Source: UBA5336 sp964506685
GTDB taxonomy: Bacteria > Pseudomonadota > Alphaproteobacteria > Caulobacterales > Hyphomonadaceae
Assembly (NCBI GenBank): GCA_964506685.1
Contig: CAZDMQ010000063.1
Location: forward strand, 1 to 20,544
Reading direction: 5' to 3'
DNA length: 20,544 nt
The notes under the pieces are model-generated. The model had not been told where the DNA came from. It made no database searches and saw nothing but the letters and a program-made list of their open reading frames with translations. Below are positions 7,067 to 14,437 of the stretch, piece after piece (positions within the stretch are counted from its first letter, which is position 1; each line of letters begins with the position of its first letter). A program made the position numbers and the translations under genes.

Positions 7067-9289
7067 CTACTCGGCGGCCACTGCATCCTCCCCGGCGACG
7101 CGGCGGACGCGGACGGGGATCGCACTCATGATCGGAATACCGGTCCGCTTGTCGAAATCCCGGTCGTTGAAGGAGAGGCGACCGGTATTGCCGCCAGCCC
7201 CGCGCGGGTCGTCCGTCTCGTCGGGATTGGTTCCCCAGGCATGCGGCACCGACAGGCAGCCGGCGCGGACATCCGGCGCGGTCACAGCCACGCACTGAAT
7301 GGCCGCACGCGCGGATTCAAGCTCGACCACATCGCCCTCGGCAATGCCGAGCTCGGCCATGTCGTCGGGGTTCATGAACGCGGGATGCTCGGGGACGCGC
7401 CGGCGCTGCAGCGGGTCCTCGTGCCAGTTGGAATTGTGGATGTCATTCAGCCGCCGCGAAATCACGCGGTAGGGGAAATCATTATGGGCATCCTCGGCCC
7501 CGAGTTTCACATCCGCTTCGGCAAGTTCCTCGAGCATGGCCGGATGGCCGATATGCAGCCGCCCGGCCCAGTCGGCAGGGCGCGGCTGGACAGGCTCGGC
7601 CTGCCGGCCGAACACCTTGCCGCGGAACGCCTCCGGATCGGCGCGGACCTCGCGGTGCGGGATCGGGGCGCCATCGAGCACGGCGTCCCAGACCGTGAGC
7701 GGGTCCGGCGTCGGATCGCCGGCGCGGAACAGGGTCCGGTGCTGGTTGGCCTCGCCCGGATTGACGATCGCCATGGTCTTCACACTGAGGTCATGTCCCA
7801 TCGCGCCGGTCAGGGCGTGGAAGAATTCGTGCTCCTCGCAGAGATCAGAGCCCGGCGGGGTCGGCAGGATCGGGTCGCACACCTGAGCATAGGGGTCCTC
7901 ATAGCCCCATCCGCCGCCGAAATTGCCGAGGAACTCATTGAGCGCCGTGTTGCCGTGGACTTCGTAGTGGATCTTCGGCGCGATGACATAGTCGGCGAGC
8001 TCTGCGGTCTTGGACAGGCGCGGATCAAAGCAGACCAGCAGGTCGAGCGCCTGCATCGCCTCGAAGGTCTTGATCTGGTCCGGCCAGGCCAGCATCGGGT
8101 TGCCGCCGAGGACAAGCAACGCCTTGATCTGTCCCTTGCCGGGGGTGAGGATTTCGTCGGGCAGCGCGGCGGTTGGCAGGCCGGACGTGCACTCCTCGAG
8201 GCCGCGGACCCGCAGTTTCGTGCCGAAGCCCCAGGCGGGAGAGGACCCCGTGCCCGCCGCAATCGGCGGAAAGCCCCTGATCAGGACGCCGACATTGCGC
8301 TTCAACTCACCGGCACGGCGCCAGTGGCCCATCAGGGTCATCAGCACCCGGGCCATGTATTCCGCCGCATTACCCAGTCCGGACATGTTCGCCCCGGTGC
8401 CGCAGCTGACATCGCCCTTCTTGAGGCTGCCATAGATCCGCGCCGCCTCGACCAGTTCGTCCGGTGCCAGGCCGGCAGCCCGGCCGACGCGGTCGGGCGT
8501 GAAGGGCGCAACGGCTTGCCGGAGGGCGTCAAGGCCCTCGGTTTCCTCCCTGACGAAGGCTGCATCGTAGTGTTCCTCCGCGATGATCTGCCGGGCCATG
8601 CAGGCCATGATCGCCGCATCCCAGCCGGGCCGGCACTGCAGGTGGAGGTCTGCCCGTTTCGCCACATCGGTCACGCGCGGATCGATGACGATCAGCTTCA
8701 TGCCGCGCTTCTTCGCCTCGTGGAGGTTCTTGTGCGGGTTCATGCCGACCCCGCCGAGCATCGAGACAACCGGATTGGTCCCCACCAGCATCAGCCCGTC
8801 CCATTCATGATGGCGATAGCTGCCGGCAAGCCAGGTGCCGTGCAACGCGCCGGCGACGCCCTTGCCCGGCTGGTCGATCGTCACGGAGGTGAAGATCATC
8901 GGGCTGCCGATCGCTTCCATGAAGGCGAGCGAGAAGGCCTGGGCAGGAAAGGTGTTGTAGCCGAAGGTGCCAATATAGATGGCGACGGCTTCGGGACCGT
9001 GGGCGTCGATGATGGCCTGAAGGCGCGGGGCGAGGGACGCAGCGGCCGCGCGCCAGGGCGTCTCGACCAGCTCGCCTGTCCCGTCGCGCACAAGCGACCG
9101 CCGGAGCCGGCTGGGAAAACCGTGATAGTTCATCAGCTCCCGGCCCTTGATGCAGGAATAGCCCGCATAGGCCGGATTGTCCTTGTCGCCATGACTGGCA
9201 ACCGGTCGGCCCGTGGCATCGAAATCGACGATCAGGCCACACTGGGCATGGCAGGCCCGGCAGATCACATGTTCGCGGCGTTCCGGCAT
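7067..9289 (-). CDS. Cytoplasmic molybdopterin (bis-MGD) oxidoreductase, DMSO-reductase superfamily
   Basis: The protein has 740 aa. The N-terminus carries a [4Fe-4S] motif, Cys10-x2-Cys13-x3-Cys17 and Cys46 (CRACHAQCG ... GYSCIKGR). MGD-binding folds follow, for example MLVGTNPVVS, IVIDPRVTDVAKRADLHLQCRPGWDAA and LLVLGGNPM. A C-terminal dinucleotide-binding domain begins near FPYRVISRRLND and includes VPHAWGTNP. No twin-arginine or other signal peptide is present, so it should be cytoplasmic. No electron-transfer or membrane subunit lies beside it. At the place where relatives carry the Cys, SeCys or Ser metal ligand, the sequence reads TIDQPGKG (about 137-144), leaving Asp139 as a possible ligand. 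I chose the start at 9289 because GAGGAG lies eight bases upstream. The earlier in-frame ATG at 9340 lies inside the likely promoter. Annotation pipelines may call it formate dehydrogenase or thiosulfate reductase, but I see no support for a specific substrate. Confidence 0.88.
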   Translation of the reverse strand: MPERREHVICRACHAQCGLIVDFDATGRPVASHGDKDNPAYAGYSCIKGRELMNYHGFPSRLRRSLVRDGTGELVETPWRAAAASLAPRLQAIIDAHGPEAVAIYIGTFGYNTFPAQAFSLAFMEAIGSPMIFTSVTIDQPGKGVAGALHGTWLAGSYRHHEWDGLMLVGTNPVVSMLGGVGMNPHKNLHEAKKRGMKLIVIDPRVTDVAKRADLHLQCRPGWDAAIMACMARQIIAEEHYDAAFVREETEGLDALRQAVAPFTPDRVGRAAGLAPDELVEAARIYGSLKKGDVSCGTGANMSGLGNAAEYMARVLMTLMGHWRRAGELKRNVGVLIRGFPPIAAGTGSSPAWGFGTKLRVRGLEECTSGLPTAALPDEILTPGKGQIKALLVLGGNPMLAWPDQIKTFEAMQALDLLVCFDPRLSKTAELADYVIAPKIHYEVHGNTALNEFLGNFGGGWGYEDPYAQVCDPILPTPPGSDLCEEHEFFHALTGAMGHDLSVKTMAIVNPGEANQHRTLFRAGDPTPDPLTVWDAVLDGAPIPHREVRADPEAFRGKVFGRQAEPVQPRPADWAGRLHIGHPAMLEELAEADVKLGAEDAHNDFPYRVISRRLNDIHNSNWHEDPLQRRRVPEHPAFMNPDDMAELGIAEGDVVELESARAAIQCVAVTAPDVRAGCLSVPHAWGTNPDETDDPRGAGGNTGRLSFNDRDFDKRTGIPIMSAIPVRVRRVAGEDAVAAE

Positions 9290-9341
9290 TTCCCTGACTC
9301 CTCTCCTGGCGCATGCGGCCCGTTGTCCCGGTGCATCCATG

Positions 9342-9347
9342 ATTATA
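9342..9347 (-). promoter_or_regulatory. Candidate -10 box (TATAAT) for the Mo oxidoreductase gene
   Basis: The minus strand reads a perfect TATAAT here, 52 bases before the chosen start codon. No good -35 hexamer stands 16-18 bases upstream, where the sequence is A-rich. The inverted-repeat operator candidate occupies the spacer, which is a classic place for a repressor site. Confidence 0.45.
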
Positions 9348-9348
9348 A

Positions 9349-9370
9349 AAAACAGTCTTGCCTGCTTTTT
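9349..9370. promoter_or_regulatory. Putative shared operator, copy 2 (Mo enzyme / Rieske gap)
   Basis: AAAACAG-TCTTGC-CTG-CTTTTT is an imperfect inverted repeat: AAAA-CAG on the left mirrors CTG-(C)-TTTT on the right around a 6-base centre. It lies next to the minus-strand TATAAT and 60 bases from the Mo-enzyme start. A very similar element is at 14301-14319. The symmetry and size suit a dimeric repressor such as the TetR protein encoded at 12308-13048. Binding is inferred. Confidence 0.5.
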
Positions 9371-9448
9371 TTGATGTGTGATAATCACCGCAAAGTCAGC
9401 CGAGGTCAAATGCCTGTTCGGCAATGGATGCACGGCAGGTGGGCAGGC

Positions 9449-9604
9449 CATGTCTGGCCGCTGGTCTGGCCACTGGTCTGGCNNNNNNNNNNNNNNNNNN
9501 NNNNNNNNNNNNNNNNNNNNNNNNNNNNNNNNNNNNNNNNNNNNNNNNNNNNNNNNNNNNNNNNNNNNNNNNNNNNNNNNNNCTGGTCTGGCCACTGGTC
9601 TGGC
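9449..9604. repeat. 12-bp tandem repeat flanking the assembly gap
   Basis: Repeats of a 12-base unit (CTGGTCTGGCCA, last base A or G) are seen on both sides of the N run: about two and a half copies before it and two after it. The same phase-type sequence ends at the left edge of the gap and resumes at the right edge, so the unseen part is very probably more of the same array. The true copy number is unknown. Confidence 0.8.
9483..9582. other. Assembly gap (100 N)
   Basis: Exactly 100 consecutive N stand here. This round number usually marks a scaffold gap of unknown size. The tandem repeat on both flanks explains why the assembly broke at this point. Confidence 0.97.
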
Positions 9605-9640
9605 AGGACCCGCAGCAGCGAACCGAGAGGGAGTAACAGT

Positions 9641-11098
9641 ATGGCCGATGGAGAGGGCAAGACGACGCTGATCGACATGGCCCGGTGCCCGGGGCAGAGC
9701 TACACCGACCTGCTCGATGCCGACACGCGGCCCGTGCCGGAGTTCCTGCGCGAGGAATCGATCCGCTATCTCGGGTCCGAGCCGCTGGATACTGATCGCT
9801 ACACTTCGGCCGACTACATGAAGCTCGAGAACGAGAAGATGTGGCCGAAGGTCTGGCAGTTCGCGGCCCGCGAGGAGGAGTTGCCAGATCCCGGCGACCA
9901 TGTTGTCTACGAGAATGCCGGCCGGTCCTACCTGCTCGTCCGCCAGCAGGACGGGACCATCAAGGGCTTCCACAATGTCTGCCTGCATCGCGGCCGGCTG
10001 CTGCGCACCAAGTCCGGTCATTCGCGCGATCTCAAATGCCCGTTCCATGGCTTCACCTGGAATAATGACGGCTCATTGAAGGAGATCCCCTGCCGCTGGG
10101 ACTTCCCCCACCTTACCGACGAGAAGATGCAACTGCCGGAGATCCGCGTCGACCGCTGGCAGGGCTTCGTGATGGTGACCGAGAATGCGGACATTCCCGG
10201 CTTTGCCGAGTGGGTCGGCCCGGGCATCGAGCATTACGAGCGCTGGCGGCTCGATGAGTGCTATACGGCTGCCTGGATCGCCAGGGTCATCCCTGCGAAC
10301 TGGAAAGCGACGGCCGAAGCCTTCATGGAGGCCTGGCATTCCATTGCGACCCATCCGCAGATCCTGCCGTTCACCGGGGATGCCAACACGCGTTACGACA
10401 TCTATGGCGACTACATGAACCGGGCGATCACACCCTCGGCCGTGCTCTCGCCGCATCTCGAAGGTGAAGGCCACGACCAACGCTGGATTCTCGACAAGCT
10501 GGCCGGCTTTGTCGGCCAGGGGGGGGAAAGCCAGTCCACCGATGCCCGCACGGAGGGACGACGGACAGCCGGTGACCGGTTCACCGCCACGGACGGGTCC
10601 GCCGGTTTCGATCCCGACGATCCGCTGCTGGCGCGCAAGGCCACGGCCGAAGCCAACCGGGAGGCTTTCGAGGCCATCTCCGGTCACGATTTCTCGGGGA
10701 TGTCGGACAGCGAGATGACCGACAATTTCACCTACAATATCTTCCCGAATTTCGCGCCCTGGGGCGGGTTCATTCCGAACATCGTCTATCGCTGGCGGCC
10801 GTGGAAGGATCCCGACCACTCGCTGATGGAGGTCCGTATCCTGATGCGCAACCGTGATGGCGAGCCGATGCCGAAGGCTGCGCCCATGCACTGGATCCCC
10901 GATGACAAGCCGTTCGCCTCGGCCGGCGACATCATCGGTCATGCCCTGGCGTCGGTGTTCGACCAGGACATGGCAAACCTGCCCTATGTCCAGGATGGCA
11001 TGAAGGCCTCGGCGAACAGGGAGCTCCAGCTCGGCAACTACCAGGAGATCCGGGTGCGCCACTTCCACCAGACGCTCGACAAGTACATCAACGCCTGA
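9641..11098 (+). CDS. Rieske non-haem iron oxygenase, large (alpha) subunit
   Basis: The protein has 485 aa. The N-terminal Rieske [2Fe-2S] domain has CLHRG (Cys114, His116) and CPFHGFTW (Cys133, His136). The catalytic domain begins after NWKATAEAFMEAWHSIATHPQ, whose His233 and His238 (H-x4-H) are two of the three mononuclear-iron ligands. The third should be an Asp in FDQDMANL (Asp441 or Asp443). Such enzymes use O2 to hydroxylate or demethylate aromatic rings or other hydrocarbons in the cytoplasm. No small subunit, ferredoxin or reductase gene lies nearby, so electrons must come from elsewhere. A polar, Gly/Asp-rich stretch (about 290-350) looks like a loop insertion. The gene contains a run of eight G (10519-10526). 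The start has GAGAGGGAG upstream, and readings further 5' pass through the N gap. Substrate unknown. Confidence 0.92.
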   Translation: MADGEGKTTLIDMARCPGQSYTDLLDADTRPVPEFLREESIRYLGSEPLDTDRYTSADYMKLENEKMWPKVWQFAAREEELPDPGDHVVYENAGRSYLLVRQQDGTIKGFHNVCLHRGRLLRTKSGHSRDLKCPFHGFTWNNDGSLKEIPCRWDFPHLTDEKMQLPEIRVDRWQGFVMVTENADIPGFAEWVGPGIEHYERWRLDECYTAAWIARVIPANWKATAEAFMEAWHSIATHPQILPFTGDANTRYDIYGDYMNRAITPSAVLSPHLEGEGHDQRWILDKLAGFVGQGGESQSTDARTEGRRTAGDRFTATDGSAGFDPDDPLLARKATAEANREAFEAISGHDFSGMSDSEMTDNFTYNIFPNFAPWGGFIPNIVYRWRPWKDPDHSLMEVRILMRNRDGEPMPKAAPMHWIPDDKPFASAGDIIGHALASVFDQDMANLPYVQDGMKASANRELQLGNYQEIRVRHFHQTLDKYINA

Positions 11099-11107
11099 CC
11101 GGGGCGG

Positions 11108-11147
11108 ACCGCCAGGGACCGCCAGGGACCGCAAGGGACCGGCAGCA
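11108..11147. repeat. 10-bp direct repeats between the Rieske and hydrolase genes
   Basis: ACCGCCAGGG occurs twice in tandem, then ACCGCAAGGG, then a decayed ACCGGCAGCA. The array starts ten bases after the Rieske stop codon and about 55 bases before the next start. Nothing resembling a terminator is visible in the gap, so read-through transcription is likely. Confidence 0.7.
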
Positions 11148-11202
11148 ACACCAACAGTGTGCGTTTCCGGCGGAGTGCCGGAGCCGCGGCAGGAGAGGGG
11201 CC

Positions 11203-12324
11203 ATGACCCGCATCGAGCCGATCAGGATGCCGAAATGGGGTCTTGCCATGGAAGAGGGCAAGATCGTCGAATGGTGGGTGAGCGAAGGCGCTGCGGTTCG
11301 CGAAGGCGACGACCTCGTCGATATCGAGACCTCGAAGATCACCAATGTCTGCGAAGCGCACACCGGCGGTGTCCTGCGCCGGATCGTCGCCCAGCCCGAG
11401 GAGACGCTGCCGGTGGGCGCGCTGATCGGCGTCCTGGCCGATGACAGCGTCGGCGAGGCGGAAGTCGATGCCTTCATCGCCGAATACCAGGCGAATTTCG
11501 ATCCCGGCGAGGCTGCCGCCGAGACCTCCGGTCCGGTGATCCGGACGGTCGATGCCGGGGGCCGGTCCCTGCGCGTCGCTGTTGCCGGAGAGGACCAGGC
11601 CGGTCCGCCCATCGTCCTGCTGCATGGCTTTGGCGGAGACCTCAACAACTGGATGCTGGTCCAGCCGCCACTGGCTGCCGACCGGACGGTCTATGCGCTG
11701 GAACTGCCGGGGCATGGGCAGTCGTCCAAGGATGTCGGGCCGGGCGGACTGGCTGATCTTTCGGCGATCGTCATGGCCGGGATCGACGCGCTGGGGCTCG
11801 GCCGCTTCACGCTGGTAGGCCATTCCCTCGGCGGCGCCGTAGCAACCCAGCTTGCCCTGACCCTCGGTGCAGGCCGGGTCGCCGGTCTCGGTCTCGTCTG
11901 TCCGGCGGCCGCACCGGGCGGAACGATCAATGGCGACTATATTGGCACCTTCTTGAGCGCCCGTCGGGCCCGCGACCTGCGGGGACCCGCGATGCAGCTT
12001 TTTGCCGACCCGGACATGGTCACCCGGGACATGCTCGAGGATCTGATCCGGGCCCGCCGGCTTGACGGGGCCGGTGCTGCCCTTTCGGCCATCGGCGACG
12101 GCCTGAACGGCGGCGATCCGGACTATGCGGCGTTGCCAGGCAAGGTCGGCGGGCTGGCCATGCCGGTTGTGCTCGTCGCCTCGCAGGCTGATGCGATCGT
12201 CGGCCAGCCGGACCCCTCGGCTTATCCCCGGGCGACGACCACGGTCTGGATCGACGGAGCCGGACACATGCCGCACCTCGAAAGAAGCGCGCAGGTTGTC
12301 GAGGCGCTCAGGGCGCTTGTCTGA
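11203..12324 (+). CDS. Lipoyl-domain / alpha-beta-hydrolase fusion (AcoC-like)
   Basis: The protein has 373 aa in two domains. Residues 1-80 are a biotinyl/lipoyl domain with the lipoylation motif DIETSKITN (Lys45). After a linker, residues about 115-373 are an alpha/beta hydrolase with the oxyanion segment LLHGFGG (139-145), nucleophile GHSLGG (Ser208), a probable acid Asp330 (ASQAD) and His355 (GAGHMPH). This arrangement is that of the acetoin dehydrogenase E2-like protein AcoC, and the length is the same. However, no E1 (AcoA/AcoB) or dihydrolipoamide dehydrogenase gene is present. The partner and reaction are therefore unclear: a different E1 elsewhere, or use as a carrier-linked hydrolase/acyltransferase. 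GGAGAGGGGCC precedes the ATG. It follows the Rieske gene by 104 bases and probably shares its transcript. Its last 17 bases overlap the convergent tetR gene. Confidence 0.87.
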   Translation: MTRIEPIRMPKWGLAMEEGKIVEWWVSEGAAVREGDDLVDIETSKITNVCEAHTGGVLRRIVAQPEETLPVGALIGVLADDSVGEAEVDAFIAEYQANFDPGEAAAETSGPVIRTVDAGGRSLRVAVAGEDQAGPPIVLLHGFGGDLNNWMLVQPPLAADRTVYALELPGHGQSSKDVGPGGLADLSAIVMAGIDALGLGRFTLVGHSLGGAVATQLALTLGAGRVAGLGLVCPAAAPGGTINGDYIGTFLSARRARDLRGPAMQLFADPDMVTRDMLEDLIRARRLDGAGAALSAIGDGLNGGDPDYAALPGKVGGLAMPVVLVASQADAIVGQPDPSAYPRATTTVWIDGAGHMPHLERSAQVVEALRALV

Positions 12325-13048
12325 CCTCGATCTCGTCGTCGCGCAGCATCGCGATCGTGCTGCCCAGAAGAGCGCGCACGGCGAGCCGGCGGTCGCGTTC
12401 GGTCATGATCCGCCGGTTCATGTAGAGACCCTCCAGCGTTACCACGATCATGTCGCGGGCCAGCATCAGGTCTTCAATGGGCCGGGCCTTCCATTCGGGA
12501 AAGAAGATGGTGAGCTGGTCGAACCAGTAGGAATCGAAGGCCTGCGCCTTGGCGTCGAAGACCTCGCGAAGGTCGCTGTCCGTCCGCGCGGCAATCGAGA
12601 GTTCGAGGTAGGCCTCGTACTCGCTGGTTTGCACAGTGTTCCAATAGATCTCGACACCGTTCGCAACGGCAAGGCGCTCTGAGTCTGTCAGGGCGGAAAT
12701 CTGTCCGTAGAAGGTCTCCATGCGCCGGTACATGATGTAATCGATCACACTGGAGATGAGGTCGCCCTTGGTGGCGTAGTGATGCAGCATCGCCCCGCGC
12801 GAGATCTTCGCAGTGGCGGCGACAAGTTGCGTCGTCGTGCGGGCGTAGCCATGTCGGGCGAGACACTCCACGGCGGCGCTGAGCAGGGCAATGCGGGTCT
12901 GCCCGCTCTTGCGTTCCTGCCAGCCGGCATTCTCGTCGGCATGAGCGTGGTTGGGGTGCATGGTCTCCATGAAGCGTTTCATGTCCTTCAGTGCGGCCTT
13001 TATGTCGGCCACGCTCGGTTTCGCTGTCTGGAGGGTCTTTGCCGTCAT
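12308..13048 (-). CDS. TetR-family transcriptional regulator
   Basis: The protein has 246 aa. After an unusual N-terminal extension of about 50 residues come the TetR DNA-binding helices (TRIALLSAAVECLARHGYA ... TTTQLVAATAKISRGAMLHHYATKGDL, about 51-97). A C-terminal helical ligand-binding domain follows. The start overlaps the upstream acyl-CoA dehydrogenase stop in an ATGA, implying translational coupling and one shared transcript. Later Met codons (23, 27, 30) are possible starts that would shorten the extension. TetR proteins usually repress their own and neighbouring genes and release DNA when a small ligand, often an acyl-CoA or the pathway substrate, binds. It is the only regulator in the island, so it is the natural candidate for the inverted-repeat sites at 9349 and 14301. 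Confidence 0.9.
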   Translation of the reverse strand: MTAKTLQTAKPSVADIKAALKDMKRFMETMHPNHAHADENAGWQERKSGQTRIALLSAAVECLARHGYARTTTQLVAATAKISRGAMLHHYATKGDLISSVIDYIMYRRMETFYGQISALTDSERLAVANGVEIYWNTVQTSEYEAYLELSIAARTDSDLREVFDAKAQAFDSYWFDQLTIFFPEWKARPIEDLMLARDMIVVTLEGLYMNRRIMTERDRRLAVRALLGSTIAMLRDDEIEVRQAP

Positions 13049-14247
13049 AATCCCAGGAGGACTTTCGCCATTATGTTGCGTTGCACTTCACTGGACCCGC
13101 CATAGATGGTGGCCGCCCGGTTGTTCAAGTAGAGACCTGTGATCGGGATCGCGGCAGATGGTCCGGGTGCCCAGTTTGCACGGCCTTCCCTGGCTGCCCG
13201 GAAATCAGGCGCTGCATAGTGGCCGATGGCTTCGACGGCCAGTTCATCCACGGCCTGGGTCATTTCGCTGCCCTTCAGCTTGAGCAGGGACGGATCGGCC
13301 GGCGAGCCGCCACCGGTCGACATGCGCGAGATCACGCGCTGCTCGGTGATGTCGAGACTCTCGAGCGCGATTTCCGCTTCGGCAAGACGGCGGGCGAAGC
13401 CGGGGTTGTCGATCAGGCGGTGGCGGGCATCGCCATCGCTATTGGCCCCGGCGATCGACCTGACCGCGCCGAGCTTGCGGCGAATTCCGGCGGCATAGGC
13501 GCCGCCGCGCTCGTGCTCCAGGAGGTATTTCGCGACCGTCCAGCCGGCGTTCTCCTCGCCAACGAGGTTGCCGGCCGGGACCTTGACGGCGTCGAAGAAG
13601 ACCGAGTTCACCTCATGATCGCCGGCAAGGGTGATGATCGGGGTGACCGTGATGCCGGGGGAGTCCATGGGGATCAGCAGGAACGAAATGCCTTTTTGCG
13701 GCTTGTCCCCGTTGCGGGTGCGGACAAGGCAGAAGATCCAGTTCGCGAACTGGGCATAGGTGGTCCAGATCTTGGTGCCGTCGACGATGTAGTGATCACC
13801 CTGGCGTTCGGCCTTGCATTGCAGCGCAGCAAGGTCGGAGCCGGAGCCGGGTTCGGAATAGCCCTGGCACCAGAAGTCCTCGCCCGACAGGATGCGCGGC
13901 AGGAAGTGCGCCTTCTGCTCCGGCGTGCCGTATTTCATGAGGACCGGGCCGCACATGCGCAGGCCCATGGCCGGGATCCGCGGGGCTCCGGCGCGTGTGC
14001 ATTCGCTGTCCCAGATATAGCGCTGGACCAGCGACCACTCGGCACCGCCATGCGCTTTCGGCCAGGAGGGCGCGATGCGGCCATGGGCGTGCAGGATCCG
14101 GTGCCAGCGCATGGCCGTGTCGAAATCGGCCCAGACACCCGCCCCACGTGCGGCCTCGGCGCGGAGGTCATCGGTCAGGTGGTCTTCCAGGAAAGCGCGG
14201 GTTTCGTTCCGGAAGGCCTCATCGGCCGGACTGAGGTCAAGATTCAT
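13045..14247 (-). CDS. Acyl-CoA dehydrogenase
   Basis: This is a 400-aa FAD enzyme introducing an alpha,beta double bond into an acyl-CoA thioester, with electrons passed to ETF. It has the normal three domains: N-terminal helical (1-about 120), a middle beta-domain with GYSEPGSGSDLAALQ (129-143) and GTKIWTTYAQFANW (157-170), and a C-terminal helical domain ending IYGGSSEVQRNIMAKVLLG. Glu387 in the last motif stands where the catalytic base is found in medium-chain-type enzymes. The start at 14247 has AAGGGA about eight bases upstream. The ATG nine bases earlier is too close to that site, and longer readings run into the promoter. It is the first gene of an operon with tetR (4-base overlap). 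The sequence style resembles dehydrogenases for bulky or branched acyl groups, but I would not name a substrate. Confidence 0.92.
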   Translation of the reverse strand: MNLDLSPADEAFRNETRAFLEDHLTDDLRAEAARGAGVWADFDTAMRWHRILHAHGRIAPSWPKAHGGAEWSLVQRYIWDSECTRAGAPRIPAMGLRMCGPVLMKYGTPEQKAHFLPRILSGEDFWCQGYSEPGSGSDLAALQCKAERQGDHYIVDGTKIWTTYAQFANWIFCLVRTRNGDKPQKGISFLLIPMDSPGITVTPIITLAGDHEVNSVFFDAVKVPAGNLVGEENAGWTVAKYLLEHERGGAYAAGIRRKLGAVRSIAGANSDGDARHRLIDNPGFARRLAEAEIALESLDITEQRVISRMSTGGGSPADPSLLKLKGSEMTQAVDELAVEAIGHYAAPDFRAAREGRANWAPGPSAAIPITGLYLNNRAATIYGGSSEVQRNIMAKVLLGL

Positions 14248-14300
14248 CGTGATCATCCCTTGCCAAGGACTGGGAATATGGCACACAAATGCCGTGTAAA

Positions 14301-14319
14301 AAAACAGTCTATCCTGATT
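14301..14319. promoter_or_regulatory. Putative shared operator, copy 3 (acyl-CoA dehydrogenase / SDR gap)
   Basis: AAAACAG-TCTATC-CTG-ATT shares the AAAACAGTCT start, the central C and the CTG of copy 2. It lies 54 bases before the acyl-CoA dehydrogenase start (minus) and 119 bases before the SDR start (plus), an ideal place to control both operons. The 190-base gap that holds it is otherwise GC-rich and shows no other clear signal. Confidence 0.5.
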
Positions 14320-14437
14320 GTTGCGGGCCGGTCCAGCGCGCAGGATCGGGCGAATGGGCGCGGTCGGGACGGGGCCATGGCCAGTTTGGTCCCGGTCGCG
14401 TCCGGTAGGGAACTCAGGACGACAAGGGAGGTTTTCA

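Larger units (their letters stand above)
9290..9640. other. Divergent regulatory region between the Mo enzyme and Rieske genes
   Basis: These 351 bases hold no convincing gene. They contain, in order, the Mo-enzyme ribosome binding site and leader, a minus-strand TATAAT box, an inverted-repeat operator candidate, an AT-rich stretch, a 12-bp tandem repeat interrupted by 100 N, and the Rieske ribosome binding site. Open frames that seem to cross the region exist only because N bases and the in-phase 12-bp repeat contain no stop codon. Confidence 0.8.

Noticed and set aside
9290..10048. Very long open frames crossing the N gap on both strands (for example a 993-codon minus-strand and a 1285-codon plus-strand reading)
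   Set aside because: They arise because N bases and an in-phase 12-bp repeat contain no stops. The real genes start at 9289 (minus) and 9641 (plus), as shown by ribosome binding sites and family N-termini.
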